In this document: positions 35,865 to 44,646 of the stretch, piece after piece
Layout: each line of letters begins with the position of its first letter
How positions within the stretch are numbered: the first letter of the stretch is position 1
Translations under genes and position numbers: made by a program
Notes under the pieces: generated by a model
Told to the model about the DNA's origin: nothing
Databases searched by the model: none
What the model saw: only the letters and a program-made list of their open reading frames with translations
Assembly (NCBI GenBank): GCA_964244115.1
Contig: CAXTHM010000017.1
Span: 1-58,784 of the forward strand
DNA: 58,784 nucleotides
Source of the DNA: CADCWK01 sp964244115
Lineage (GTDB): Bacteria; Chloroflexota; Chloroflexia; Thermomicrobiales; UBA6265
Direction: 5' to 3'

Positions 35865-36067
35865 GGCTAGGACCTGTCGAGCGCCGTCAGCTCTCCGCGC
35901 CGTCAGGCAGACCGTCATCCAGCGGACGAATTCGGTGGGAGATCCCGCGCTGAGACCGGCGCCCGGCGTCATGCGTAGCCGGGACGACAAGGCGGCCCCG
36001 CACGGAACGTGCGGACAGGGCGGGCAATGCCGTCTGGCGTCGTCGATTGCAGCCGAAGGGACCCGCC

Positions 36068-36313
36068 ATGGCAACCATCCCGCTTCCGATCGCCAGTAAA
36101 CGGGATGTCCACCGGGCGCTGCTGGCCGATGGCTGGGTGGACGTCTCCCGGCCCCGGAGCGACCACTTCATGCTGGGACATCCCGATCGGCCAGGGCGCC
36201 GGATCAAGCTGTCACATGGTTCGCGGCCACTCTCCAAGCCGGTGATCAACCACATCATCGAGCAGGGCGGCTACACCCGGGAATCGTTCGTCGCTCTGCT
36301 GGACCGCACCTGA
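36068..36313 (+). CDS. HicA-like small protein without a HicB partner
   Basis: An 81-residue protein with the layout of HicA-type mRNA interferase toxins: KRDVHRALLADGWV, then RSDHFMLGHPDRPGRRIKL, where the central His takes the place of the HicA catalytic His, and a C-terminal helix (PVINHIIEQGGYTRESF). HicA toxins are double-stranded-RNA-binding fold RNases blocked by a neighbouring HicB. No HicB frame is present on either side, so this is either a solitary derivative or another member of the fold. The usual GSHH motif is changed to RSDH, so activity is uncertain. The start is the ATG at 36068. Confidence 0.6.
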   Translation: MATIPLPIASKRDVHRALLADGWVDVSRPRSDHFMLGHPDRPGRRIKLSHGSRPLSKPVINHIIEQGGYTRESFVALLDRT

Positions 36314-36714
36314 CGAGACGAGGTGCCCAGCCGGCCCGTCGGTTCGTCTGTAGCCGTTCGTCGTCGGATTCGGACACCGCGACGGCGCGCATCTCGGGTT
36401 TGCCCGGCGCTGAAGCCGCCGGACAACGCCGGACGAGCGGTGTGTCATTCGGAGACGGTCGGACCCGGAGCGCCGGGTATCGCCCTGCGGAGCGATGGCG
36501 TCCGCGGGCGCCGGGCGAGGCCAGCGCAGCGAGAGCCGCCGCCCCTACGACGACCGCCGAGACGCCCATCAGATACCCCCGCTCCTGCTTGGCGCAAGGC
36601 GAAGCCGTCCTGAAAGAGCCCCTCTCCGGGCGGTGAGGAGGAACGACGAGCCGAGCGGGGGAGGGTTCTCGCTCACGCTGCGCTGCGCCGGGGGAGGGGA
36701 CAATGTGGCTAGCG
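36314..36714. other. 401-bp intergenic region with a REP-like unit and family-B palindrome
   Basis: A reverse REP-like unit with a diverged middle is at 36478-36553 (TATCGCCCTGCGGAGCGAT ... GCCCCTACGACGACC). At 36612-36700 a diverged family-B sequence (GCCCCTCTCCGGGCGG ... CGGGGGAGGG) follows. No credible gene is seen. The convergent fluoride-channel gene ends at 36715. Confidence 0.5.
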
Positions 36715-37101
36715 TCACCCTGCCTCCGTCACGAACAGGCGGACGACGGCGATCCCGGCGACGCAGGCGGCGAGGCTGAGGGCGTTGCTGCCCAGCACGT
36801 AGAGCACCGCCCGGCCGCCGTGGCCGGTGTCGAACAGCTGGACGGTCTCGTAACTGTAGGCGCTGAAGGTCGTGTAGCCGCCGAGGAAGCCGGTGATCAG
36901 CGCCCAGCGCCAGGCCGGGTTGGCAATGCTCCGGTCGAGCAGGAACGTGCTGATCAGCCCGATCAGGAACGACCCGGTCACGTTGATCACCAGCGTGCTG
37001 ACCGGGAAGGCCGTCCCGGACCAGCGGGCGATCAGCGTCCCGAGGCCGTAGCGCGAGCAGGCGCCGAGGCCGCCGCCGAGGAAGATCCAGATGAACGCCA
37101 T
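36715..37101 (-). CDS. crcB: Fluoride ion channel Fluc/CrcB
   Basis: Four-helix inner-membrane protein that exports fluoride as a dual-topology dimer. The family landmarks are GGGLGACSRYGLG at residues 9-21, the Asn of NVTGSFLIG near 45, and GFLGGYTTFSAYSYE near 75, the pore-lining Phe/Ser/Thr segment. The length of 128 residues is normal. The ATG at 37101 with GGGAG upstream is chosen over an upstream in-frame start that adds an Arg-rich stretch. Only one crcB gene is present here, as expected for the homodimeric form. I looked for a fluoride riboswitch upstream and did not find one. Confidence 0.93.
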   Translation of the reverse strand: MAFIWIFLGGGLGACSRYGLGTLIARWSGTAFPVSTLVINVTGSFLIGLISTFLLDRSIANPAWRWALITGFLGGYTTFSAYSYETVQLFDTGHGGRAVLYVLGSNALSLAACVAGIAVVRLFVTEAG

Positions 37102-37293
37102 GCCTGTTCGCTCCCGGGACGATCGTCCGTCACGCCGCATGTCCGGCCGGGTCAGACCGGACCGGAACGTCACCGTCGGCAATCATATGGGATGGACCGC
37201 ATGGAATGATTCGTGCTCTTGATGGATGCTCCCAGTGATTCCGTCCCGGAACGGGTTGTGACCCCCCTCGTCTCGTATCGAAGTCAGGCCCCG

Positions 37294-37887
37294 ATGACGA
37301 CATCGACGCTGCCCATCCATCTGCCGCATCGGAGTCCGACGCCGGCCGCCGGCGACCCCGCCCGCGATGTCCTCCTGCGCGACGCCATGGCCCGCCGCTC
37401 CCACCTCGCCGACCTCTGGGTCGGAACCTCACGGGCGCTGGTCCTCGTCTTCCTGCGGCAGTACGGCTGCCCGCTCTGCCGGGAGCAGGTTGCCGCCCTG
37501 CGGGATCGCTACGATGCGTTCCGGGCCGAGGGCATCGCCGTCGCCGCCATTGGCCAGGGCACGCCGCAGGACGCCCGCCGGTTCGGCGAGCAGCTCTCGG
37601 TGCCGTTCCCGATCCTCTCCGATGTCGACCGGTCGGCCTTCGCCACCTACGGCCTGATGGACGGGACGGTCGAGCAGGTCTACAGCCCGACCCCCGGCCT
37701 CCGGCTCGCCGCCGCCATGCTGCACGGCCACCTGCCGCATCGCACGATCGGCAGCGTCCGCCAACTCCCGGGGACATTCGTGATCGACCGCAACGGCATC
37801 ATCCGGATGGCCCATCCCGGCCTCCACGCCGCCGACGTTCCGGAGATCGGGACGTTGCTGCCCCGGATCGTAACGACGGTTCCCTAA
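37294..37887 (+). CDS. Peroxiredoxin-like (AhpC/TSA, thioredoxin-fold) protein
   Basis: Thioredoxin-fold protein of about 197 residues. The segment LVLVFLRQYGCPLCREQVAALRDRYD has Cys-Pro-Leu-Cys at the position of the peroxidatic or thioredoxin-type active site. VPFPILSDVDRSAFATYGLMDG and GTFVIDRNGIIRMAHPG are typical peroxiredoxin strands. The CxxC form places it with the peroxiredoxin-like group of uncertain substrate. The ATG at 37294 is chosen; the frame is open to 37213. It is divergent from crcB and probably monocistronic. Confidence 0.83.
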   Translation: MTTSTLPIHLPHRSPTPAAGDPARDVLLRDAMARRSHLADLWVGTSRALVLVFLRQYGCPLCREQVAALRDRYDAFRAEGIAVAAIGQGTPQDARRFGEQLSVPFPILSDVDRSAFATYGLMDGTVEQVYSPTPGLRLAAAMLHGHLPHRTIGSVRQLPGTFVIDRNGIIRMAHPGLHAADVPEIGTLLPRIVTTVP

Positions 37888-38232
37888 CGATCGCCCATCA
37901 CCCGACATCGTCGTTCGCCTCCAACTCGGACTGATCGGCCACAGGACGCACCAGGGATTTGGGCAATCTGCCCATCGCGCAGCGTGGCCGCGCTCCCGAT
38001 GCCGGTCCTATCTGGTAGCATCCGTCCGGAACCACCCGCTTCATCTGCCCCATCGCACCGACCACGGTCGTCGCCCCGAGACGGGCGCCCCCGCGGAGGC
38101 GTGCTGCGGCGGGGCGGGGACCCCCACCAGTCACCGGAACGGGCGTGCGGCCCCTCCGGTTTTGCGTGCGCCCGGCCCACCGGTTGCGCACCGCCGTCCG
38201 GCCCCGGCGCCGGGCGACAAGGGAGTGACCGA
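37888..38232. promoter_or_regulatory. 345-bp upstream region / long leader of the BMP binding-protein gene
   Basis: GGTAGCATC near 38015 offers a -10-like TAGCAT, leaving a C-rich leader of about 200 nt before the GTG at 38233. The leader contains several short GC hairpins, such as the CCGGCGCCGG palindrome near 38205. It does not match purine, preQ1 or other riboswitch cores that I know. No coding frame is convincing. Confidence 0.3.
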
Positions 38233-39372
38233 GTGAGCTTCGAGACCAGCCAGACCACCGACCGCCCGAACGTCTTCCGGATCAGCCGCCGCGCCATCCT
38301 CGGCGGCCTCGCGGTCGCCCCGGTCCTGGCCGCGGCCGGCTTCAGCGCCCGCCGCGCCGTCGCCCAGGACGGCGGCCAGATCACGATGGTGACGGACACG
38401 GCCGGTATCGGCGACGGCAACTTCAACGACCTCGCCTGGGCCGGCTGCCAGCAGGCCGGCGACGAGTTCGGCTACAGCTACCGGTACCTCGAATCCCTCG
38501 ACCGCAACGCCTACTACCCCAACCTCGTCGAGGCCGCCGAGTCCAGCGCCATCGTCATTGGAGTTGGCTACAACCTCGTCGACGACCTAACCCTGGTCGC
38601 GCCTCTGTACCCGGACGTGCCGTTCGTCATCATCGACGCCGCGATCGAGGGCGACAACATCCAGTCGTTCCTGTTCAAGGAGCAGGAGGGCGGCTTCCTC
38701 GGCGGCGTCGCGGCCGCGATGTACAGCACGACCAAGCAGCTCGGCATCGTCGGTGGCGAGGAGATCCCGCCGGTGATCCGCTACGAGGTCGGCTTCACGG
38801 CCGGCGCCCGGACGGTCCTCGGGACGGCCTTCAACCCGATCGTCAACTACGTCGGTTCGTTCAGCGACCCGGCCGCCGGCCAGTCGAACGCCACCGCCCA
38901 GTACGAGCAGGGCGCGGACATCGTCTTCCCGATCGCCGGCCTGACCAACAACGGCATCTTCGAGGCTGCCCGCAGCCGTGGCCTGGTCAACGCGGTGATC
39001 GGCGTCGACTCCGACCAGCGCGCCATCGGGGCTGCCGAGCAGCTCTTCTTCATCGGCAAGGGGCTCGACGTCGCGGTCGTCGATGCCGTCCGCGACCTGT
39101 CCGAGGGCACCTTCGCCGGAGAGACGTTCAACCTCGGCCTGGTCGAGAACGGCGTCAGCGTCGGTGACCCGGACGGCAAGCTCTCGGCCGACATCACCGC
39201 CGCCGTCGAGGCCTACCGCCAGGCGATCATCGCCGGCACGATCGTGGTCCCGGTCGACCGCGACACGCTGGCCGCGTTCGTCCCGACCGTGCTCGAGGTG
39301 CCGGTCTCGGCCGCGACGCCGATCACCGAAGGCACTCCGGGCGCCACGCCCGAGGCGACCCCGGTCAGCTAA
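38233..39372 (+). CDS. BMP-family ABC transporter substrate-binding protein (nucleoside/lipoprotein type)
   Basis: Periplasmic-type binding protein of the Bmp/Med family, which binds nucleosides. The N terminus has a twin-arginine signal (ISRRAILGGLAVAPVLAAAGF ending AVAQ). The family pattern GIGDGNFNDLAWAGCQQAG follows, then VPFVIIDAAIEGDNIQS, FLGGVAAAMYS and VIGVDSDQR. The tail is Thr/Pro rich. The GTG at 38233 has GGGAG ten bases upstream and begins just ahead of the Tat signal. It should feed the ABC ATPase and permeases at 41862-45928, from which it is separated by two minus-strand genes. Confidence 0.9.
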   Translation: MSFETSQTTDRPNVFRISRRAILGGLAVAPVLAAAGFSARRAVAQDGGQITMVTDTAGIGDGNFNDLAWAGCQQAGDEFGYSYRYLESLDRNAYYPNLVEAAESSAIVIGVGYNLVDDLTLVAPLYPDVPFVIIDAAIEGDNIQSFLFKEQEGGFLGGVAAAMYSTTKQLGIVGGEEIPPVIRYEVGFTAGARTVLGTAFNPIVNYVGSFSDPAAGQSNATAQYEQGADIVFPIAGLTNNGIFEAARSRGLVNAVIGVDSDQRAIGAAEQLFFIGKGLDVAVVDAVRDLSEGTFAGETFNLGLVENGVSVGDPDGKLSADITAAVEAYRQAIIAGTIVVPVDRDTLAAFVPTVLEVPVSAATPITEGTPGATPEATPVS

Positions 39373-39400
39373 CGTCGGTTACCGATCGCCATCCAATCCG

Positions 39401-39437
39401 AGCGCCATGCCCCGGCCGATGTCGTGGGCATGGCGCT
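39401..39437 (+). terminator. Hairpin terminator after the BMP protein
   Basis: AGCGCCATGCCC and GGGCATGGCGCT make a 12-bp perfect stem around 13 nt, 29 bp after the stop codon. Only TT follows, so it is weak in T residues. It marks the end of the binding-protein transcript and lies just ahead of the convergent TetR gene. Confidence 0.7.
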
Positions 39438-39484
39438 TGGTCGTTCCGGGATGCGCCAGCCGTTCGGCGGTCACGCGCCGGCAA

Positions 39485-40278
39485 TCACTGGCCTGTGGTA
39501 TCGCTGCCGGTCGCGATGAGCAGCCGCAGCCACTCGCCGAGCAGCCCCAGCTCCATCGGCTTCAGTCCACTCTCGGCCGCGGCCCGGTCACCCAGACGGG
39601 CCGCGAGCTCGGCCGCCGCGACGGCCAGTCTCCCCGGCGCCTCCGGCAGCGGGGCATTCGGCCCCGCACCGACGACCGGCTCATCAATGACGACCGAGCC
39701 GATCACGATGTCGCGCAACCGCCCCGACACGACGGGGTCGAAGCCGCCCCGGATGGCTTGCAGCGTCACCCCGACACAGGCGGCTTCGACCACCGGCGTG
39801 GCCAGCGCCTCATCGAGCCGCAGCTGGCCGCCAACCGGCACGCCTACGACGTGCGCCTGCCGNNNNNNNNNNGCAGCTGGCCCGCCGCCGCGACGCGTGC
39901 GAGGAGTCCGATGAGCACCGCGCGGGCTTCGCCGGCCGCCGGCGACCCGGCGCCGACCCGGGCGCTCCCGTACATCAGGGTGTAGAGGGCGGGGTGAGAG
40001 ACCCCGAAGTCGACGTGTGCGTCCCAGGCGTGGCGCAGGTCGTCCACGGGATCTTCGGAATGGGCGAGGGCGCGTTTGGCCGAGAGGTACGTCTCGAACC
40101 CGTGGGCAGCCACGGCGTCATAGAGCGCCGCCTTGTCATGGAAGTGGTAGTACAGCGTCGGGGCGGTGATCTCGGCGGCCTCGCAGATCTCGCGCGTCGA
40201 GACCGATGCGGCGGACGATGCCAGGAGCAGATCGGCTGTGACCGTGATGATGCGCTGTCGTGTGTCCGTGCCAACCAC
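39485..40278 (-). CDS. TetR-family regulator, interrupted by a 10-N scaffold gap
   Basis: N-terminal TetR HTH: DTRQRIITVTADLLL, TREICEAAEITAPTLYYHFHDKAALYDAV. The C-terminal helical ligand domain is cut at 39863-39872 by ten N, after which the frame shifts. A 10-bp word GCAGCTGGCC occurs at 39820-39829 and again at 39873-39882. Merging these two copies gives an uninterrupted ...RVAAAGQLRLDEALATPVVE..., ending at 39485. The true gene is therefore probably intact and the 43 positions between are a joining artefact. The GTG at 40278 is the start. It lies downstream of an alcohol dehydrogenase on the same strand, its likely target. Confidence 0.82.
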
Positions 40279-40487
40279 TATTCCCGAACCTGACGGATGC
40301 CGCGGGAGAGACGCACCCGGGACGAAAACCTCACCTCCTGATGCTAGCACGGCCGCGGGGGATCGACCGGCACGACGTCGACATCCGCGTCGCACCGATG
40401 CCCGACCTGTGACGGGGGCCGCCCATCATGGTGCGTCCCGGCGCGTGTCGCCGGGACGCCGGATGTCACGGACCGTCGGGCGACCGC

Positions 40488-41507
40488 TCACCGGCCAGTC
40501 GTCAGCACCATCCGGTAGCGGGCGTCGCCGGACAGCATCCGGTGATAGGCAGCCTCGACATCGACCAGCGGCCGGGTCTCGACCAGCGGCCGGATACCGT
40601 GCAGCGCCGCGAACTGGAACGCCTCCTCGGTGTCCCGCGCTGTGCCGGACGGGTGTCCGTGGACCGTCTTGCTGGTCGAGATGATCTGGAACGGGCTGAT
40701 CTCGATCGGCTCGGGCGTGGCGCCGACGACGATCAGCTCGCCGTTGGGGCGCAGCCCGTCGATGGTGGCGGCCATCGCCGCCGAGTTGGCGGCCGTGGCA
40801 AGGACGACCTTCGCCCCGCCGAGGCGCCGCAGCGCGGTCGCCACGTCCCCCGCCTCACTGTCGATGTAGTGGTGCGCACCGAGCTGCCGGGCGATCGCCT
40901 CCTTGTCGGCACCCCGGGCGATGGCTACCGTCTCGAACCCGAGCCCGGCCGCGAACTGCACGCCGAGGTGCCCGACGCCGCCCAGCCCGAGTACGGCAAC
41001 GAGATCGCCGGGACCCGCGACACTGCGACGCAGCGCGTTGAAGGCCGTCACGCCCGCGCAGCCCATCGGCGCGGCCTCGGCCATGGAGAACGCGTCCGGG
41101 ATGCGCGCCAGAGCGGACACCGGGACGTTCAGCGCATCCGCGTAGCCTCCCGGGTAGGCCCAGCTCGGCACCTGGATCCGCTCGCAGTGGATCAGATCGC
41201 CCTCGCGGCATGGCACGCAGCGGCCGCAGTTGCCGCCGAACCACCCGATGGCAACCCGTTCGCCTGGCGACCAGCCCTCGACGCCAGCGCCGAGCGCGTC
41301 GATGCGGCCGGCGACCTCATGGCCGCAGACCAACGGGAACGACAGGTCCGGGAAGCCGCCGTTGACGAACGCCGCGTCGGTGCGGCAGACCCCGCACGCC
41401 TCGACGGCGACGCGAACGTGACCGAGGCCCGGCTCGGGCAGCTCACGCTCGACGATACGGAATGGGGCACCGGGCGCGGAGACTTCGACGGATCGGATGG
41501 CGGGCAT
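40488..41507 (-). CDS. Zinc-dependent alcohol dehydrogenase (MDR superfamily)
   Basis: Medium-chain dehydrogenase of 339 residues. Catalytic zinc ligands are in EACGVCRTDAAF and LVCGHEVAGRI; the structural zinc site is GGNCGRCVPCREGDLIHC, with four Cys. The NAD-binding loop is VLGLGGVGHLG near residue 180. The pattern is that of AdhP/AdhA-type alcohol dehydrogenases. The ATG at 41507 has AGGAG eight bases upstream. The TetR gene follows 210 bp downstream on the same strand, and a symmetrical operator-like sequence lies upstream at 41537-41595. A much longer open frame on this strand up to 43259 is only the shadow of the ABC ATPase. Confidence 0.93.
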   Translation of the reverse strand: MPAIRSVEVSAPGAPFRIVERELPEPGLGHVRVAVEACGVCRTDAAFVNGGFPDLSFPLVCGHEVAGRIDALGAGVEGWSPGERVAIGWFGGNCGRCVPCREGDLIHCERIQVPSWAYPGGYADALNVPVSALARIPDAFSMAEAAPMGCAGVTAFNALRRSVAGPGDLVAVLGLGGVGHLGVQFAAGLGFETVAIARGADKEAIARQLGAHHYIDSEAGDVATALRRLGGAKVVLATAANSAAMAATIDGLRPNGELIVVGATPEPIEISPFQIISTSKTVHGHPSGTARDTEEAFQFAALHGIRPLVETRPLVDVEAAYHRMLSGDARYRMVLTTGR

Positions 41508-41536
41508 GACATGACTCCTGACTGCTCCCCGGAGGG

Positions 41537-41595
41537 CGAGTATAGCAACGATAGGTCGTTTATACTCGGTTTGATATATCAACGCTAGGTCTCTT
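41537..41595 (-). promoter_or_regulatory. Operator-like cluster upstream of the alcohol dehydrogenase
   Basis: CGAGTATA (41537-41544) and TATACTCG (41561-41568) are perfect inverted arms. Inside them lies AACGATAGGTCGTT (41547-41560), itself an inverted repeat (AACGA/TCGTT). A related direct copy AACGCTAGGTCTCTT is at 41581-41595, next to the palindrome GATATATC. The cluster is markedly AT-rich for this genome. On the minus strand TATACT can serve as a -10. The TetR protein encoded downstream is the obvious candidate ligand-responsive repressor. Confidence 0.6.
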
Positions 41596-41861
41596 CGGCC
41601 GGTCGACCAGATGTCGGGCCGTAAGGGGTCGCCGACCCGCCTCGGAACCCGTATCGTCCGCCGACCTCGCGTGCCGGCGTCGCCGATCCATCGGTCGATC
41701 ATCTCTGGGGCGTCAGCACGGTATGATTGGTGGGAACTGTTCTTCGCGATTGGGCGGGTGCGCCCGCTCGACGATGATTGGCTGGCCGGATTCCGATCAC
41801 CGCCGTGGCGTCCGCCCGGCCGGCGATCCTCCCCGGCCCGATCGCCCTGACGGGACTGCCC

Positions 41862-43535
41862 ATGCCGCTGGACGGCCCCTTCAACGAGACGACCGTTGCC
41901 GCACCCGCCGACGGAACCGCCGTACCGGTCGGCCCCTACGCCGTCGAGATGCGCGGCATCGTCAAACGGTTCCCGAACGGCGTCGTCGCCAACGATGGCA
42001 TCGACCTCCTCGTCCGCGAGGGTGAGATCCACGCCCTGCTCGGGGAGAACGGGGCCGGCAAGTCGACCCTGATGAACATCCTGTTCGGGATCCACCACCC
42101 GGACGAGGGGACGATCAGCGTCAACGGCCAGCCCGCCACCCACGCCGGCCCGCGCGAGGCCGTCACCCACGGCCTCGGGATGGTCCACCAGCACTTCATG
42201 CTGATCCCCCGCTTCACCGTCGCCGAGAACGTCATCCTCGGGCAGGAGGACCGGATCAGCGGCGGGATCACCCTCGACCGCGCGACCGCCGAACGCAAGG
42301 TCCGCGAGATCGCCGATGGCTACGGGCTCAGCGTCGACCCCTCCGCCCGCGCCGGGACGCTGCCGGTCGGGATGCAGCAGCGGGTGGAGATCCTGCGGGC
42401 GCTCTACCAGGGCGGTAAGATCCTGATCCTGGACGAGCCGACCGCCCTGCTCACCCCGCAGGAGGTCGACGACCTCTACGTCATCCTGCGGCGCCTGCGG
42501 GTGAACGGCACGACCGTCATCTTCATCACCCACAAGCTCCGCGAGGTCGCCGCGATCAGCGACCGGGTCACCGTCATCCGCCGGGGCCGGACGGTCGGTA
42601 CCCGCGAGACGGCCGAGACGACGGCGTCGAGCCTGGCCGAGCTGATGGTCGGCCGCGGCGTCAGCCTCAAGGTCGACCGGCCTGAGGCGCAGACCGGCGA
42701 GCCGGTCCTCGTCGCGGACGGGCTGACGATCGGATCGGCGGAGCGCGGCGCCCTCAAGGGACTGTCGCTGACGCTGCGCCGGGGCGAGATCGTCGGGCTG
42801 GCCGGGGTCGAGGGCAACGGCCAGGCCGAGCTGATCGAGGTCCTGGCCGGGATGCGCCGCCCCGACCATGGCACCGTCACCCTCGACGGCCGCGACATCA
42901 CCGGCCTCAACGCCGAGCGCCGCCGCCGGGCCGGGCTCTCCTACATCCCGGAGGACCGCCACGAGCGCGGCCTCGTGCTGGACTTCTCCCTGACCGAGAA
43001 CCTGATGCTGGGCCGGACCGACACCAAGCCGTTCAGCCAGCGCGGCTGGCTGAACCTCGGCGCCGCCCGCAGGATCACCCGCGACCTGATGCGGCGGTTC
43101 GATGTCCGGGCGCCATCGTCCGAGACGCCGGCCCGGTCGCTGTCCGGCGGCAACCAGCAGAAGCTGATCATCGCCCGCGAACTCTACCGCGGTCCGGACG
43201 TCCTGCTGGCGACGCAGCCGACCCGCGGCCTCGATGTCGGCGCGATCGAGTTCGTCCACAAGCAGCTCGTCGCCGAGCGCGACCTCGGCCGCGGTGTCCT
43301 GCTGGTCTCGTTCGACCTCGACGAGATCTACGACCTCAGCGACCGGATCGTCGTGATCTACGGCGGCCGGATCGTCGGCGACTTCCCGAGCGACCAGCTC
43401 TCCCGGACGCAGTGCGGCCTCCTGATGGGCGGCCGGACGGACGACCCCGGTCTGGCCGGACTGACGCCGTCACGGGTGGTGGTGGCCGGCGCGACCGGCG
43501 ACACGACGGGAGAGGCCAGCCGTGCGTCAGCTTAG
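41862..43535 (+). CDS. Nucleoside/sugar-type ABC transporter ATPase with two nucleotide-binding domains
   Basis: Fused double ATPase of the RbsA/YufO class. Domain 1: Walker A GENGAGKST near residue 62, signature LPVGMQQRVEIL, Walker B ILILDEPTALL. Domain 2: the P-loop is degenerate (GVEGNGQAEL, no Lys), signature LSGGNQQK and QPTRGLDVG, as is normal for this class. The start is taken as the ATG at 41862; the frame is open 28 codons further. The permease gene overlaps its end by 14 bp, so translation is coupled. With the BMP protein at 38233 it would import nucleosides. Confidence 0.93.
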   Translation: MPLDGPFNETTVAAPADGTAVPVGPYAVEMRGIVKRFPNGVVANDGIDLLVREGEIHALLGENGAGKSTLMNILFGIHHPDEGTISVNGQPATHAGPREAVTHGLGMVHQHFMLIPRFTVAENVILGQEDRISGGITLDRATAERKVREIADGYGLSVDPSARAGTLPVGMQQRVEILRALYQGGKILILDEPTALLTPQEVDDLYVILRRLRVNGTTVIFITHKLREVAAISDRVTVIRRGRTVGTRETAETTASSLAELMVGRGVSLKVDRPEAQTGEPVLVADGLTIGSAERGALKGLSLTLRRGEIVGLAGVEGNGQAELIEVLAGMRRPDHGTVTLDGRDITGLNAERRRRAGLSYIPEDRHERGLVLDFSLTENLMLGRTDTKPFSQRGWLNLGAARRITRDLMRRFDVRAPSSETPARSLSGGNQQKLIIARELYRGPDVLLATQPTRGLDVGAIEFVHKQLVAERDLGRGVLLVSFDLDEIYDLSDRIVVIYGGRIVGDFPSDQLSRTQCGLLMGGRTDDPGLAGLTPSRVVVAGATGDTTGEASRASA

Positions 43536-44646
43536 GGGAAGCCTCCAGGCGATCGTCCCGTCCCTGATCGCGATCCTCGCCGCCTTCCTGGTCGGCGCGG
43601 TCGTGATCCTGCTCGTCGGGGACAACCCGATCACGGCCTACCGGGCCCTGATCGACGGCTCGCTCGGCGGCAAGCGGGCGATCGCCGAGACGCTGATCGC
43701 TGCCACGCCGCTGGCGCTCGGTGGCCTCGCCTTCGCCGTCGCCTCCCGGGCCGGCCTGTTCAACATCGGCGTCGAGGGGCAGCTCTTCACCGGCAGCCTC
43801 GCGGCCGGGCTGCTCGCCGCGACGGACCTCGGGCTGCCGTCCGCGTTGCAGATCACGGCGGTGATCCTCGTCGGGATGGTCGTCGGCGGGCTCTGGGGCG
43901 CGATCCCCGGGGCGCTGCTGGCGAAGACCGGGGCCTCCGTCGTCATCACGACGATCATGCTCAACTACATTTCCTACCGGCTCTCGGGCTGGGCGGTCAA
44001 CCAGGACGGCTTCCTGCCGGTCGACCCGGAGCGCTCCGGGACCGAGCGGGCCCTGCCCGAATCCCGGTTCGGTATCCTGCTCGACGGGACCCGGCTGCAC
44101 TATGGCGTCCTGCTCGTCCCGATCGCCGCCGTGATCGTCTGGCTCGTCCTGTTCCGGACGACGTTCGGCTACCGGCTCCGGACCGTCGGCCTCAGCCGGG
44201 GCGCCTCGGACTACGCCGGGATCTCCTGGGGCTGGATGATCGTGGTGACGATGGCCCTCAGCGGCGCGCTGGCCGGTCTGGCCGGGGCGACGGACGTGGC
44301 CGGGGTGACGGGCCGCCACACCAACCCTAACCCCGGCTACGGCTTCACCGCCATCGCCGTCGCGCTGGCCGGCCGCAACCACCCGACCGGCGTCGTACTG
44401 GCCGCCTTCCTGTTCGGGATGCTCTCCTCCGGCGCGATCCGGATGCAGAGCACGGCCGGGACGTCCTCGCAACTCGTCGAGATCCTCCAGGCCCTCGTCA
44501 TCCTCGCGGTCGCGGCGACCGGCGCCTTCACCCACTTCAAGCTGGGCCGCTTCCTCAACCGGGGCAAGCCGCTCGCCCCGGCCGGCAACTCCGGCGTCGG
44601 CACGAGCGGCCCGGCCGGCACCCAGCCGGCGGCGGACCAGGCATGA
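43522..44646 (+). CDS. ABC transporter permease, BMP/nucleoside type (first subunit)
   Basis: Inner-membrane protein with about nine hydrophobic segments (SLIAILAAFLVGAVVILLVG, LALGGLAFAVASRAGLFNIGVEGQ and others). The FNIGVEGQL motif and the SRGASDYAGISWG cytoplasmic coupling loop are hallmarks of the BPD_transp_2 family. The GTG at 43522 overlaps the ATPase gene. The C-terminal tail is Pro/Gly rich. It pairs with the permease at 45053. Confidence 0.92.
   Translation: MRQLRGSLQAIVPSLIAILAAFLVGAVVILLVGDNPITAYRALIDGSLGGKRAIAETLIAATPLALGGLAFAVASRAGLFNIGVEGQLFTGSLAAGLLAATDLGLPSALQITAVILVGMVVGGLWGAIPGALLAKTGASVVITTIMLNYISYRLSGWAVNQDGFLPVDPERSGTERALPESRFGILLDGTRLHYGVLLVPIAAVIVWLVLFRTTFGYRLRTVGLSRGASDYAGISWGWMIVVTMALSGALAGLAGATDVAGVTGRHTNPNPGYGFTAIAVALAGRNHPTGVVLAAFLFGMLSSGAIRMQSTAGTSSQLVEILQALVILAVAATGAFTHFKLGRFLNRGKPLAPAGNSGVGTSGPAGTQPAADQA

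Noticed and set aside
36715..37293. A fluoride riboswitch upstream of the fluoride channel gene
   Set aside because: The leader between 37102 and 37200 (minus strand) does not contain the conserved riboswitch core or pseudoknot-forming ends; only loosely similar GACGGTGACGTTCC is present.
37888..38232. A purine-type riboswitch before the nucleoside-binding protein gene
   Set aside because: The long leader is C-rich and lacks the conserved purine riboswitch junction bases; only generic GC hairpins are visible.
40488..43259. A 923-codon open frame on the minus strand
   Set aside because: Only its last 340 codons are the alcohol dehydrogenase. The rest is antisense to the ABC ATPase and reads as Asp/Arg/Gly-rich shadow sequence.
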